A DNA stretch of 64,000 nucleotides from Bradyrhizobium sp. Tv2a-2 (GTDB lineage: Bacteria > Pseudomonadota > Alphaproteobacteria > Rhizobiales > Xanthobacteraceae), in NCBI RefSeq assembly GCF_000472425.1, contig NZ_AXAI01000022.1:1-64000 (forward strand). Direction: 5' to 3'. This document shows, piece by piece, positions 43,038-51,876 of this stretch. How positions within the stretch are numbered: the stretch's first letter is position 1; each line of letters starts with the position of its first letter. The translations under genes were made by a program, and so were the position numbers. The notes under the pieces are model-generated. The model saw nothing but the letters and a program-made list of their open reading frames with translations, ran no database searches and had not been told where the DNA came from.

Positions 43038-44219
43038 ATGTTCGTTGCTGACAGGAAGCTCGCATGGTCGTTGCTCGGTGCTGCCGCCATCGGCGCATTG
43101 GCGCTCATGCCGGCGCGCGCCGAAGAGACGTTCAAGATCGGCCTGATTGTGCCGATGACGGGCGGGCAGGCCTCGACCGGCAAGCAGATCGACAATGCGA
43201 TCAAGCTCTACATGAAGCAGCATGGCGACACCGTCGCCGGCAAGAAAATCGAGGTCATCCTGAAGGATGATGGCGCGCTGCCGGACAAGACCAAGACCGC
43301 AGCGCAGGAATTGATCGTCAACGAAAAGGTCAATGTCATCGCCGGTTTCGGGGTGACGCCGGCGGCGCTCGCCGCGGCGCCGCTTGCGACGCAGGGCAAG
43401 ATTCCCGAGGTCGTGATGGCGGCGGGCACCTCCATCATCACCGAGAAGTCGCCCTATATCGTGCGCACCTCGTTCACGCTGCCGCAGTCTTCCACCATCA
43501 TCGGCGACTGGGCGGTGAAGAACGGCATCAAGAAGGTCGCAACCCTGACCTCGGACTACGCGCCGGGCAACGATGCGCTCGCCGCGTTCAAGGAACATTT
43601 CACCGCCGGTGGCGGCGAGATCGTCGAGGAGGTCAAGGTGCCGCTGGCCAACCCCGACTTCGCGCCGTTCCTGCAGCGCATGAAGGATGCCAAGCCAGAT
43701 GCTGTCTTCGTGTTCGTGCCCGCTGGCCAAGGCGGCAACTTCATGAAGCAATATGCCGAGCGAGGCCTCGACAAGGCCGGCATCAAGGTGATCGGGCCGG
43801 GCGACGTCATGGATGACGATCTCCTCAACGGCATGGGCGATGCCGCACTCGGCGCTGTCACCGCGCATATCTATTCCGCAGCGCATCCGTCCCAGGCCAA
43901 CAAGGATTTCGTCGCCGCCTACAAGAAGGAATTCAACCAGCGCCCGGGCTTCATGGCGGTCGGCGGCTATGACGGCATCAACCTGATCTACGAAGCGCTG
44001 AAGAAGACCGGCGGCAATGCCGATGGCGACAAGCTGATCGAGGCGATGAAGGGCATGAAGTGGGAAAGCCCGCGCGGCCCGATCTCGATCGACCCCGACA
44101 CCCGCGACATCGTGCAGAATGTCTATGTCCGCAAGGTCGAGAAGGTCGATGGTGAACTCTACAATGTCGAGTTCGAGACCTTCAAGGACGTGAAGGATCC
44201 GGGCAAGACGAAGAAGTGA
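43038..44219 (+). CDS. Branched-chain-type ABC transporter substrate-binding protein
   Basis: The 393-residue protein has a signal peptide (SLLGAAAIGALALMPARA) and the LIV-type binding fold: FKIGLIVPMTGGQASTGKQIDNAIKLYM, ITEKSPYIVRTSFTLPQSS, KVATLTSDYAPGNDALAAF and GGYDGINLIYEALKKTGG. Similar proteins in rhizobia bind aromatic acids or amino acids; neighbouring pobA-pcaHG genes make an aromatic ligand plausible (inference). GGGAGGAAGGG precedes the ATG. It is the first gene of a rightward operon, although a palindromic repeat of over 100 nt separates it from the permease gene. Confidence 0.93.
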   Translation: MFVADRKLAWSLLGAAAIGALALMPARAEETFKIGLIVPMTGGQASTGKQIDNAIKLYMKQHGDTVAGKKIEVILKDDGALPDKTKTAAQELIVNEKVNVIAGFGVTPAALAAAPLATQGKIPEVVMAAGTSIITEKSPYIVRTSFTLPQSSTIIGDWAVKNGIKKVATLTSDYAPGNDALAAFKEHFTAGGGEIVEEVKVPLANPDFAPFLQRMKDAKPDAVFVFVPAGQGGNFMKQYAERGLDKAGIKVIGPGDVMDDDLLNGMGDAALGAVTAHIYSAAHPSQANKDFVAAYKKEFNQRPGFMAVGGYDGINLIYEALKKTGGNADGDKLIEAMKGMKWESPRGPISIDPDTRDIVQNVYVRKVEKVDGELYNVEFETFKDVKDPGKTKK

Positions 44220-44227
44220 CGCGAAGC

Positions 44228-44335
44228 GTCATCCCGGGGCTGCGCCCCACACGCTCACGTCATGCCCGGGCTTGTCCCGGGCATCCGCATGGCCGGAAGC
44301 ACGTGGACGGCCGGGACGAGCCCGGGCATGACGAC
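44228..44335. repeat. Dispersed palindromic repeat (long inverted arms)
   Basis: Arms of 25 nt at 44258-44282 and 44309-44333 pair with only one wobble; the outer 15 nt (CGTCATGCCCGGGCT) match perfectly. A relative with the GTCATTCGGGGCGCG start lies at 51751-51860, and a partial copy (GTCATTTCGGGGCGATGCG) at 48901-48935. It stands between the binding-protein gene and the permease gene and could lower read-through or protect the upstream mRNA. Confidence 0.85.
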
Positions 44336-44376
44336 CTACAGATAGCTCCATCGTATTTGGCTCAAACTCGGACCGC

Positions 44377-45246
44377 ATGACCTCTATTCTCACCAACCTG
44401 TTCGATGGCGTCGCTTACGGCATGCTGCTGTTCGTGCTCGCCTGCGGTCTTGCCGTCACGCTCGGGCTGATGAATTTCGTCAATCTCGCGCATGGCGCCT
44501 TCGCCATGGCCGGCGGCTACGTCTGCGCGGTGCTGGTCAACCAGATGGGCTGGCCGTTCTTCGCCGGCCTGCCGCTCGCCTTCGTCTCGGCGGCCGCGAT
44601 CGGGATCGTGCTGGAGCGGTTGCTCTATCGCCATCTCTACGCCCGCAGCCATCTCGACCAGGTGCTGTTCTCGATCGGCCTCGTCTTCATCTCGGTTGCC
44701 GCTGTCGACTACATCATGGGGTCGCAGCGCATCTTCATCAATTTGCCGTCGGTGCTCGAGGGACAGTTCGATGTGCTCGGCGTCGGCATCGGCCGTTACC
44801 GCCTCATGATCATCGTGATCTGCGGCTTGCTCACTGCCGGCCTGCAATTGGTGCTGGCGCGCACGCGCTTCGGCAGCCGGCTGCGCGCTGCGGTCGACGA
44901 TCCTCGCGTCGCCTCAGGGCTCGGCATCAATGTGCCGCAGGTGTTCGCCTTCACTTTTGCCTTCGGTTGCGGGCTTGCCGGCCTTGGCGGCGCGCTGAGC
45001 GCCGAGGTCCTTGGGCTCGATCCATATTTTCCGCTGAAATTCATGATCTACTTTTTGATCGTGGTGACCGTCGGCGGCTCTTCCTCGATCACCGGGCCGT
45101 TCCTGGCCTCGCTGCTGCTCGGGATCGGCGACGTCGCCGGCAAATATTACGTGCCCAAGATGGGCCCGTTCGTGATCTACACGTTGATGATCGTGATCCT
45201 GATCTGGCGTCCGAACGGCCTGTTCGGTCGCACCGCGGCGCGGTGA
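44377..45246 (+). CDS. Branched-chain-type ABC transporter permease (LivH-like)
   Basis: The 289-residue permease has about eight membrane segments and the LivH pattern DGVAYGMLLFVLACGLAVTLGLMNFVNLAHGAFAMAGGYV (residues 9-48) and the loop FAFGCGLAGLGGALSAE. It forms the channel with the LivM-like protein encoded 6 nt downstream. The start has only a weak ribosome site (CGGA). Confidence 0.93.
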   Translation: MTSILTNLFDGVAYGMLLFVLACGLAVTLGLMNFVNLAHGAFAMAGGYVCAVLVNQMGWPFFAGLPLAFVSAAAIGIVLERLLYRHLYARSHLDQVLFSIGLVFISVAAVDYIMGSQRIFINLPSVLEGQFDVLGVGIGRYRLMIIVICGLLTAGLQLVLARTRFGSRLRAAVDDPRVASGLGINVPQVFAFTFAFGCGLAGLGGALSAEVLGLDPYFPLKFMIYFLIVVTVGGSSSITGPFLASLLLGIGDVAGKYYVPKMGPFVIYTLMIVILIWRPNGLFGRTAAR

Positions 45247-45252
45247 GGCGAC

Positions 45253-46284
45253 ATGAGCGCCCCTGATGATGTCGGATATCACGCCAGGCGGCATGCGCGA
45301 TGGCATGTCGGCGAGATCGTGTTCTGGGTGCTCGCACTCGCTAGCGCCTTCCTGTTTCCCTCGCGCTATCTGGTCATGACCGACATCGTGCGGCTCGGGC
45401 TGTTTGCGATGTCGATTGACCTGATCCTGGGCTATGCCGGCATCGTCTCGCTCGGCCACGCGGCCTTCTTCGGCGTCGGCGCCTATTCGGCCGGCCTGAT
45501 GGCGCTGCATGGCGTCGTCACCGAGCCGCTGCTGGCGCTGGTCCTCGCCGGTTGCGCGGCCATGCTGCTCGGCTTTGTCACGAGCTTTCTCGTCATCCGC
45601 GGCGTCGATCTGACACGGCTGATGGTGACGCTCGGCATCGCGATGCTGCTCGAGGCGCTGGCCGAGAGCTTTTCCGGCATCACCGGCGGCACCGACGGCC
45701 TGCAGGGGATCGAGATGCAGCCGATCCTCGGCATCTTTGCCTTCGATATGTTCGGGCGGACCGGGTTCTTCTATTCGCTGATCGTGCTGTTCGTGCTGTT
45801 CCTGCTGGCGCGGCGCATCGTGCATTCGCCGTTTGGGCTTTCGCTGCGCGCGATCAAGAACAATCCGCTGCGGGCGGCTGCGATCGGCATCCCCGTGAAC
45901 CGGCGGCTGATCGCGATCTACACGGTAGCCGCGTTCTACGCCGGCATCGCAGGCGCGCTGTTCACCCAGACAACGGCGCTGGCTTCGCTTGATGTGTTCG
46001 CCTTCGAGCGCTCGGCCGATCTGCTGCTCGTGCTGATCATCGGCGGCACCGGCTATCTCTATGGCGGCCTGATCGGCGCCGTCGTGTTTCGGATGCTGCA
46101 GGAAGTCTTCTCCACCATCACCCCGCAATACTGGCAATTCTGGATCGGGGTGGTTCTGGTCGCAATTGTCATGATCGGGCGCGCGCGGTTGCATCGCTGG
46201 GTGCTGTTTCTGCCGAACCTTCTCATCGCGCAGGTCGCAGGCCGCAAGGCCGCGGTCGCCATTCCCGAAGGCGAGGGACAATGA
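45253..46284 (+). CDS. Branched-chain-type ABC transporter permease (LivM-like)
   Basis: The 343-residue permease has the LivM signature SIDLILGYAGIVSLGHAAFFGVGAYSAG near residue 56 and the coupling region VAAFYAGIAGALFTQTTALAS. The N terminus carries a charged cytoplasmic stretch (DVGYHARRHARWHVGE). GTGAGGCG precedes the ATG. Its stop overlaps the LivG-like start by 4 nt (ATGA). Confidence 0.93.
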   Translation: MSAPDDVGYHARRHARWHVGEIVFWVLALASAFLFPSRYLVMTDIVRLGLFAMSIDLILGYAGIVSLGHAAFFGVGAYSAGLMALHGVVTEPLLALVLAGCAAMLLGFVTSFLVIRGVDLTRLMVTLGIAMLLEALAESFSGITGGTDGLQGIEMQPILGIFAFDMFGRTGFFYSLIVLFVLFLLARRIVHSPFGLSLRAIKNNPLRAAAIGIPVNRRLIAIYTVAAFYAGIAGALFTQTTALASLDVFAFERSADLLLVLIIGGTGYLYGGLIGAVVFRMLQEVFSTITPQYWQFWIGVVLVAIVMIGRARLHRWVLFLPNLLIAQVAGRKAAVAIPEGEGQ

Positions 46285-47033
46285 CGATCGCGCTGGAAAC
46301 GATCGGACTGGAAAAGCAGTTCGGCGGCCTGCGGGTGACGCGCGACCTCTCGCTGAAGATTGCGCAAGGCGCGCGTCATGCGCTGATCGGCCCCAACGGC
46401 GCCGGCAAGACGACGGTCATCAACCAGCTCACCGGTGTGCTCAAGCCCAATTCGGGACGCATCCTGCTCGAGGGGCGGGACATCACCGATCTGCCCGTGC
46501 ACGCGCGCGTGCTGCGCGGCCTGTCGCGCACTTTCCAGATCAACCAGCTCTATGCGGATCTCACGCCGTTGGAGACGATCGGTCTTGCGGTCTCTGAAAG
46601 GCTCGGTCGCGGCGGCGACTGGTGGCGGGTGATGGGCACGCGCGACGACGTGAATGCCGAGATCGCCGACATTCTCGGCCGCTTCCATCTGCTCGATGTC
46701 ATGAACGAGCAGACCGCAACACTCCCGTACGGCAAGCAGCGGCTTCTGGAGATTGCAGTTGCGATTGCCGCAAAGCCGCGCGTGCTGCTGCTCGACGAGC
46801 CCGCAGCCGGCGTTCCCGAGAGCGAGCGTCATGACATTCTCGCCGTCGTCGCCGCGCTGCCGCGCGACGTCACTGTGCTCCTGATCGAACACGACATGGA
46901 CCTTGTCTTCTCCTTTGCCGACCGCATCTCCGTGCTGGTCAGCGGCGCGCTCCTGACCGAAGGCCCGCCGGACCAGGTGGCAAAAGACCCGCAGGTGAAG
47001 GCGGTCTATCTCGGCGAGGCCGCCGATGCCTGA
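46281..47033 (+). CDS. Branched-chain-type ABC transporter ATP-binding protein (LivG-like)
   Basis: The 250-residue ATPase shows Walker A GPNGAGKTT near residue 37, FQINQLYADLTPLETIGLAV, a divergent signature TLPYGKQRLLEIAVAI and Walker B VLLLDEPAAGVPESE. The LPYG signature replaces LSGG, as in other LivG proteins. It overlaps the permease gene by 4 nt and the LivF-like gene by 8 nt, so the whole set is translationally coupled. Confidence 0.93.
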   Translation: MTIALETIGLEKQFGGLRVTRDLSLKIAQGARHALIGPNGAGKTTVINQLTGVLKPNSGRILLEGRDITDLPVHARVLRGLSRTFQINQLYADLTPLETIGLAVSERLGRGGDWWRVMGTRDDVNAEIADILGRFHLLDVMNEQTATLPYGKQRLLEIAVAIAAKPRVLLLDEPAAGVPESERHDILAVVAALPRDVTVLLIEHDMDLVFSFADRISVLVSGALLTEGPPDQVAKDPQVKAVYLGEAADA

Positions 47034-47748
47034 TCTGCTGACGATCGAGAATTTACGCGCCGGCTACGGCGAGGCAGTCGTGCTGCCGAACATGTCGCTG
47101 GGCATGCCGGAAGGGCAGGTGCTGGCGGTGCTCGGCCGCAACGGCACCGGCAAGACCACACTGATGAACTCCATCGTCGGTGTCGTCAGGCGTTTCGGCG
47201 GCAGCATCACGCTCGCCGGGCGCGATATCACCTCGTTTCGTCCCGATGAGCGGGCGCGTGCCGGCATCGGCTGGGTGCCGCAGGAGCGCAACATCTTCCG
47301 CTCCCTCACCGTGGAAGAGAACATGACCGCGGTGGCCCAGCCGGGCCCGTGGACGGTGGAGAAGATCTACGAGATGTTTCCGCGGCTGAAAGAGCGGCGC
47401 AGCAATTTTGGCAACCAGCTCTCCGGCGGCGAGCAGCAGATGCTGGCGATCGGCCGCGCACTCACCCTCAATCCCAAGGTGCTGCTGCTGGACGAGCCGA
47501 CCGAAGGACTCGCGCCGATCATCGTCGAGGAGCTTTTGAAGGCGATCGGCAGCATTACCCGCGGCACGGGAATCTGCTCCATCATCGTCGAGCAGAACGC
47601 GCAAAAGATTCTGGGGCTCGCCGACCGCGTTGTGATATTGGAACGCGGTACCATCGTGCACGATGCGTCAAGCCAGGCGCTGAAGGCCGATCCCGCGGTG
47701 CTGGAGCGCCATCTCGGCGTGGCCGGCGCCGCCGCCACCGCACACTAA
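47026..47748 (+). CDS. Branched-chain-type ABC transporter ATP-binding protein (LivF-like)
   Basis: The 240-residue ATPase has Walker A GRNGTGKTT near 37, the Q-loop region IGWVPQERNIFRSLTVEENM, signature LSGGEQQMLAIGRALT and Walker B VLLLDEPTEGLAP. It completes a full LIV-type importer (binding protein, two permeases, two ATPases). It is followed 27 nt later by the MetE-like gene, probably in the same transcript. Confidence 0.94.
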   Translation: MPDLLTIENLRAGYGEAVVLPNMSLGMPEGQVLAVLGRNGTGKTTLMNSIVGVVRRFGGSITLAGRDITSFRPDERARAGIGWVPQERNIFRSLTVEENMTAVAQPGPWTVEKIYEMFPRLKERRSNFGNQLSGGEQQMLAIGRALTLNPKVLLLDEPTEGLAPIIVEELLKAIGSITRGTGICSIIVEQNAQKILGLADRVVILERGTIVHDASSQALKADPAVLERHLGVAGAAATAH

Positions 47749-47775
47749 AATACGCTGAATATCGGGAGTGAGACC

Positions 47776-48894
47776 ATGCAACGAGCAAAACCGCCTTTCC
47801 GCGCCGACGAGGTCGGCAGCCTGCTCAGGCCGCAGAAGATCAAGGAGGCGCGGGCCAAGCGGGAGAAGGGCGGGATCTCGCCCGAGGATCTGCGCAAGGT
47901 CGAGGACATGGAGATCGAGAAGGTCGTGCACAAGCAGGCCTCGATCGGTCTCAAGCTCGCGACCGACGGCGAGTTTCGCCGTTCCTGGTGGCATTTCGAC
48001 TTTCTGGCCAAGCTGACCGGCTGCGAGCTGTTTCACCCGGAGACCGGGATCCAGTTCGCCGGTGTCGAGACGCGGCATGACGCGGTGCGCGTGATCGGCA
48101 AGCTCGACTTCCCTGACGACCATCCGATGCTCGACCATTTCCGCTTCCTGAAGAAGCATGCCGACATTGCTCACGTCGTGCCGAAGATGACGATCCCTTC
48201 GCCTGCGGTGCTGCACTTCCGCGGCGGCCGCAAGGCGATCTCCAAGGACGTCTATCCCGATCTCGACGCTTTCTACGAGGACCTCGCCAAGACCTACCGC
48301 AAGGCGGTGAAGGCGTTCTACGACGCCGGCTGCCGCTATCTGCAGTTCGACGACACCGTATGGGCCTATCTGTGCTCACAGGAGGAATTGCAGAAGTCGC
48401 GCGAGCGCGGCGACAATCCGGAGGGCCTGCAGAAGATCTATTCGCGCATCATCAATTACGCGATCGCGGAGCGTCCAGCCGACATGGCGATCACCACCCA
48501 TGTCTGCCGCGGCAATTTCCGCTCCACCTGGATTTCCTCCGGCGGCTACGAGCCGGTGGCGGAGACCATGCTGGGCGAGACCAATTACGACGGCTACTTC
48601 CTGGAATACGATTCCGACCGCGCCGGCGGCTTCGAGCCGCTGCGTTTCCTGCCCAAGGGCAACAAAGTCGTGGTGGTCGGGCTGATCACCTCGAAGTTCG
48701 GCGAGTTGGAAAAGCGCGACGACATCAAGCGTCGCCTGGAAGAGGCCGCCAAGTTCGCTCCGCTGGAGCAACTCGCGCTCTCCCCGCAATGCGGCTTCGC
48801 CTCGACCGAGGAGGGCAATGTCCTCTCGGAGGAGGAACAGTGGGCGAAGCTCCGACTCGCGGTGGAACTGGCGCAAGAGGTGTGGGGGAAGTGA
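47776..48894 (+). CDS. Cobalamin-independent methionine synthase II-like (MetE C-terminal domain) protein
   Basis: The 372-residue protein is a single UROD/MetE-type barrel, half the size of MetE, which has two. It begins RADEVGSLLRPQKIKEARAK, a stretch typical of this group. The zinc site is visible as His and Cys in THVCRGNFRSTW and Cys in LSPQCGFASTEEGN. Members include methyltransferases acting on methylated thiols and epoxyalkane:coenzyme M transferases, so the substrate is uncertain. GGGAGTGAG precedes the ATG. Being the last gene of an ABC uptake operon suggests that it acts on the imported compound, perhaps a demethylation or methyl transfer (inference). Confidence 0.88.
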   Translation: MQRAKPPFRADEVGSLLRPQKIKEARAKREKGGISPEDLRKVEDMEIEKVVHKQASIGLKLATDGEFRRSWWHFDFLAKLTGCELFHPETGIQFAGVETRHDAVRVIGKLDFPDDHPMLDHFRFLKKHADIAHVVPKMTIPSPAVLHFRGGRKAISKDVYPDLDAFYEDLAKTYRKAVKAFYDAGCRYLQFDDTVWAYLCSQEELQKSRERGDNPEGLQKIYSRIINYAIAERPADMAITTHVCRGNFRSTWISSGGYEPVAETMLGETNYDGYFLEYDSDRAGGFEPLRFLPKGNKVVVVGLITSKFGELEKRDDIKRRLEEAAKFAPLEQLALSPQCGFASTEEGNVLSEEEQWAKLRLAVELAQEVWGK

Positions 48895-49090
48895 CGCCTT
48901 CGTCATTTCGGGGCGATGCGCAGCGTCGCGAGCCAGGATGAGGCGGCGTATGGGGTCGATCTTGGTTGGCTCCAGGCAATAACCGGGGGCATCCACTGAT
49001 TCTGGCGACCAACGGTCGGGGCGGGGTCACTGCCGTTTGAACCGCCCTCCGGCCGGGGTTGGTGTTGTTGGGCAAACAGTGGTAGGAGGT

Positions 49091-49113
49091 GTGGGAAGCC
49101 TGTAGCTGCCCAC
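49091..49113. promoter_or_regulatory. Operator-like inverted repeat at the start of the HTH-methyltransferase gene
   Basis: GTGGGAAGC (49091-49099) and GCTGCCCAC (49105-49113) are inverted copies with one mismatch, spacer CTGTA. The repeat ends 22 nt before the ATG, where promoter or leader would be. No ribosome site lies between. It could be where the product's own HTH domain binds (inference). Confidence 0.4.
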
Positions 49114-49135
49114 AACACTTTCCCAACGCGAATTC

Positions 49136-50488
49136 ATGAAGAACGACGCGATTTTAGCCCAGATTTCCGACTTCTGCCGGCAGGCGGACATGGCGGAATC
49201 GACCTTCGGGCGCCGCGCGGTGAACGACGGCAAGCTGGTGCACCGGCTGCGCGAGGGCAAGCGCATCACCATCGATACGCTGGAGCGTATCCAGGCCTAT
49301 ATCGCGGCGTCCACCGGCGGCCCACCGCCGCCGCGCGGGCTGCAGGTGCCGCCCGAGAAGCGCGATCCCCGCGGCAATTTCCGCTTCTTCGAGAACCGTC
49401 AGAAATACCTCCTGTTCGTGCACACCTGCAGCGAAAAGCGGGTGATCGCCGATCGGATCGCGCTGGAATTGTCCTCGATCCATCCCCGCCCACCGGCCCT
49501 GCGGATGTTCGATGCCGGGATGGGCGACGGGACGGTGATGGCTCGGGTGCTTCGTGCGATGCACAGCCGCTTTCCCCACATGCCTTTTTACGTGGCCGGC
49601 AAAGAACTGAGCCTCGAAGATGTACGCCTGACCCTGGACAAGGTGCCGGACCGGCTCCTGGAGCACCCCGCCAGCATCTTTGTCTTCACCAACATGAACT
49701 ATGCCGAGGCGCCCTGGCTCACGCCGGCTTCGCCCGCGGCCGCTGCCGGCATGATCTGGCAGGAGGTGGCGCTGCGCGGCGCCTCCTCAGGCGAATTCGA
49801 GGCCCAAATCGCCGATCTGCGAGGCTTTCTGGATTCGAACTGGCGCGCCAGCGTCAGCCCTCGCACGGGCATGCCGGTCTATGAACGCCCGATGGCGCTG
49901 GTCCTGTACCGCGAAGACCACCGCTTCCTGCTCGACGCTATTATTCCCAGAGCCGGCCGCACTGAGGCCAATTTCGACCTCATCATCGCCTCGCAGCCTT
50001 ATCGGGCCAAATCTTCTGTGAATTTCCGCGCCAAGCGGATCATCGCGCCACTGGCGCGGGCGCTTCGTCCGGGCGGCCGGCTGATCGGCATCCACTCCCA
50101 TGGGCAGGACCCGGGCATGGAAATCATCCAGATGGTGTGGCCAGGGGAAAATCCTTTCGTGGTGAGCCGGCACGAGCTGTTGCAGGCTGTGAAGTATGAA
50201 TTGGGTTCCGTTGGGCGGGTGCTCAATTTTAATGCATATTCCGACAACCGTTCCGTTTTCAGATATGATATGGAAGCGCTGCCCACCGAGGTGACGGGTC
50301 CAATCGGCACCTCGACGGCCTTTGCAGCCTGGAATGCGGCGGTGTATGTCGCCCAGATTGAAGAGGACCGGCTGACGGAGACGGCTCACTCGAGCTTGGC
50401 TCTCGATGCCGCCAGAGAGGTTTTACGCAAGTACAACGGACTTTGGTTCTACGACGAATCCTACGTCATCTCGCGTCGGCGGGACTGA
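49136..50488 (+). CDS. HTH-like domain fused to a SAM-dependent methyltransferase domain, upstream of metK
   Basis: The 450-residue protein starts with about 58 residues that look like a small helix-turn-helix domain (ISDFCRQADMAESTFGRRAVNDGKLVHRLREGKRITIDTLERIQAYI). A Pro-rich linker (GGPPPPRG) follows, then a methyltransferase domain with motif I LRMFDAGMGDGTVMARVL near residue 122, an acidic residue after strand 2 (VAGKELSLED) and ALRPGGRLIGIHSHG near 310. An insert of about 100 residues separates motif I from FDLIIASQPYRA. I know no named family for the whole. It lies 56 nt before metK, followed by ahcY, so it is probably tied to SAM supply. No ribosome site precedes the ATG. Confidence 0.7.
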   Translation: MKNDAILAQISDFCRQADMAESTFGRRAVNDGKLVHRLREGKRITIDTLERIQAYIAASTGGPPPPRGLQVPPEKRDPRGNFRFFENRQKYLLFVHTCSEKRVIADRIALELSSIHPRPPALRMFDAGMGDGTVMARVLRAMHSRFPHMPFYVAGKELSLEDVRLTLDKVPDRLLEHPASIFVFTNMNYAEAPWLTPASPAAAAGMIWQEVALRGASSGEFEAQIADLRGFLDSNWRASVSPRTGMPVYERPMALVLYREDHRFLLDAIIPRAGRTEANFDLIIASQPYRAKSSVNFRAKRIIAPLARALRPGGRLIGIHSHGQDPGMEIIQMVWPGENPFVVSRHELLQAVKYELGSVGRVLNFNAYSDNRSVFRYDMEALPTEVTGPIGTSTAFAAWNAAVYVAQIEEDRLTETAHSSLALDAAREVLRKYNGLWFYDESYVISRRRD

Positions 50489-50544
50489 CACTCCGGGACA
50501 GTTTGAAACAACCGCCATATCGGGCGGAATGAAGGGGATGCTTG

Positions 50545-51741
50545 ATGCGCGCGTCTTATTTGTTCACCAGCGAGTCGGTCTCCGAAGGCCATCCTGACAA
50601 GGTCTGTGATCGGATCTCCGACGAGATCGTCGACCTGTTCTACCGCGAGGGCCCGAAGGCGGGCATCGACCCCTGGGCGATCCGCGCGGCCTGCGAAACG
50701 CTCGCCACCACCAACAAGGTGGTGATCGCGGGCGAGACCCGCGGTCCGAAGTCCGTGACCAACGAGCAGATCGAGGCCGTGGTGCGCGCGGCGATCAAGG
50801 ACATCGGCTACGAGCAGGAAGGCTTCCACTGGGACACGTGCGACATCGATATCCTGCTGCACCCGCAGTCGGCCGACATCGCGCAGGGCGTCGACGCGCT
50901 GCAGCCGGGCGCCGCCAAGGAAGAGGGCGCAGGCGACCAGGGCATCATGTTCGGCTATGCCTGTAACGAGACGCCGGATCTGATGCCTGCGCCGATCTTC
51001 TACGCCCACAAGATCCTGCGCCTGATCTCTGAAGCCCGTCACGCCGGCCGCGAGAAGGTGCTGGGTCCGGACTCCAAGAGCCAGGTCACCGTGCAGTATG
51101 AGAACGGCAAGCCCGTCGGCGTGCGCGAGATCGTGGTGTCGCATCAGCATCTGGTCGAGGACATGACCTCGGAGCAGGTGCGTGAGCGGGTCGAGCCCTA
51201 TGTGCGCGAGGCGCTGCCAAAGGACTGGATCAACGGCAAGACCATCTGGCACATCAACCCCACGGGCAAGTTCTATATTGGCGGTCCCGACGGTGACAGC
51301 GGCCTCACCGGCCGCAAGATCATCGTCGACACCTATGGCGGCGCAGCCCCGCATGGCGGCGGCGCGTTCTCAGGCAAGGACCCGACCAAGGTCGACCGCT
51401 CGGCCGCTTACGCTGCCCGCTATATGGCGAAGAACATCGTCGCCGCCGGTCTTGCCGACCGCTGCACGCTGCAACTCGCCTACGCCATCGGCGTGGCGCG
51501 GCCGCTCTCGATCTACATCGACACCCACGGCACCGGTAAGGTGCCGGAGGACCGGCTGGAGAAGGCGGCGGCCGAGGTGATGGATCTCACGCCGCGCGGC
51601 ATCCGCTCTCATCTCGATCTCAACCGTCCGATCTACGCGCGCACCTCGGCCTATGGTCATTTCGGCCGCACGCCGGACAATGAAGGCGGCTTCTCCTGGG
51701 AGAAGACCGACCTCGTCGAGCCGCTCAAGCGCGCGGTTTGA
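50545..51741 (+). CDS. metK: S-adenosylmethionine synthetase
   Basis: The 398-residue enzyme makes SAM from ATP and methionine. It has SESVSEGHPDKVCDRISDEI (residues 8-27), the signature GAGDQGIMFGYACNET, GPDGDSGLTGRKIIVDTYGG and the P-loop GGGAFSGKDPTKVDRS. All family motifs are intact. The ATG at 50545 (AAGGGGA upstream) is preferred over an in-frame TTG one codon before. It is 135 nt upstream of ahcY, with a palindromic repeat in between. No SAM or SAH riboswitch structure was recognised. Confidence 0.98.
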   Translation: MRASYLFTSESVSEGHPDKVCDRISDEIVDLFYREGPKAGIDPWAIRAACETLATTNKVVIAGETRGPKSVTNEQIEAVVRAAIKDIGYEQEGFHWDTCDIDILLHPQSADIAQGVDALQPGAAKEEGAGDQGIMFGYACNETPDLMPAPIFYAHKILRLISEARHAGREKVLGPDSKSQVTVQYENGKPVGVREIVVSHQHLVEDMTSEQVRERVEPYVREALPKDWINGKTIWHINPTGKFYIGGPDGDSGLTGRKIIVDTYGGAAPHGGGAFSGKDPTKVDRSAAYAARYMAKNIVAAGLADRCTLQLAYAIGVARPLSIYIDTHGTGKVPEDRLEKAAAEVMDLTPRGIRSHLDLNRPIYARTSAYGHFGRTPDNEGGFSWEKTDLVEPLKRAV

Positions 51742-51750
51742 TTTCTCACC

Positions 51751-51860
51751 GTCATTCGGGGCGCGGCGACGGACGCGAACCCGGAATCTCCAGATTCTCA
51801 AGGTGCGCAATTGCGCACCTTGGTTCGGTCCTGCGGACCGCCCCGGAATGACATGCCAGC
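51751..51860. repeat. Dispersed palindromic repeat with a 24-bp perfect palindrome between metK and ahcY
   Basis: From GTCATTCGGGGCGCG to CCCCGGAATGAC the element is a folded inverted repeat. At 51799-51822 its core is a perfect 24-bp palindrome (centre GCGCAATTGCGC), and CGGTCC-TG-CGGACCG follows. Transcribed from metK, it would form a strong hairpin about 55 nt before the ahcY start. The overall pattern is a widespread Bradyrhizobium repeat, so it need not be a specific regulator. Confidence 0.85.
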
Positions 51861-51876
51861 CAGACAGGAAAACTGC

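Noticed and set aside
51742..51876. SAM or SAH riboswitch upstream of ahcY
   Set aside because: The whole gap is filled by a dispersed palindromic repeat, and no conserved riboswitch core was recognised there or upstream of metK.
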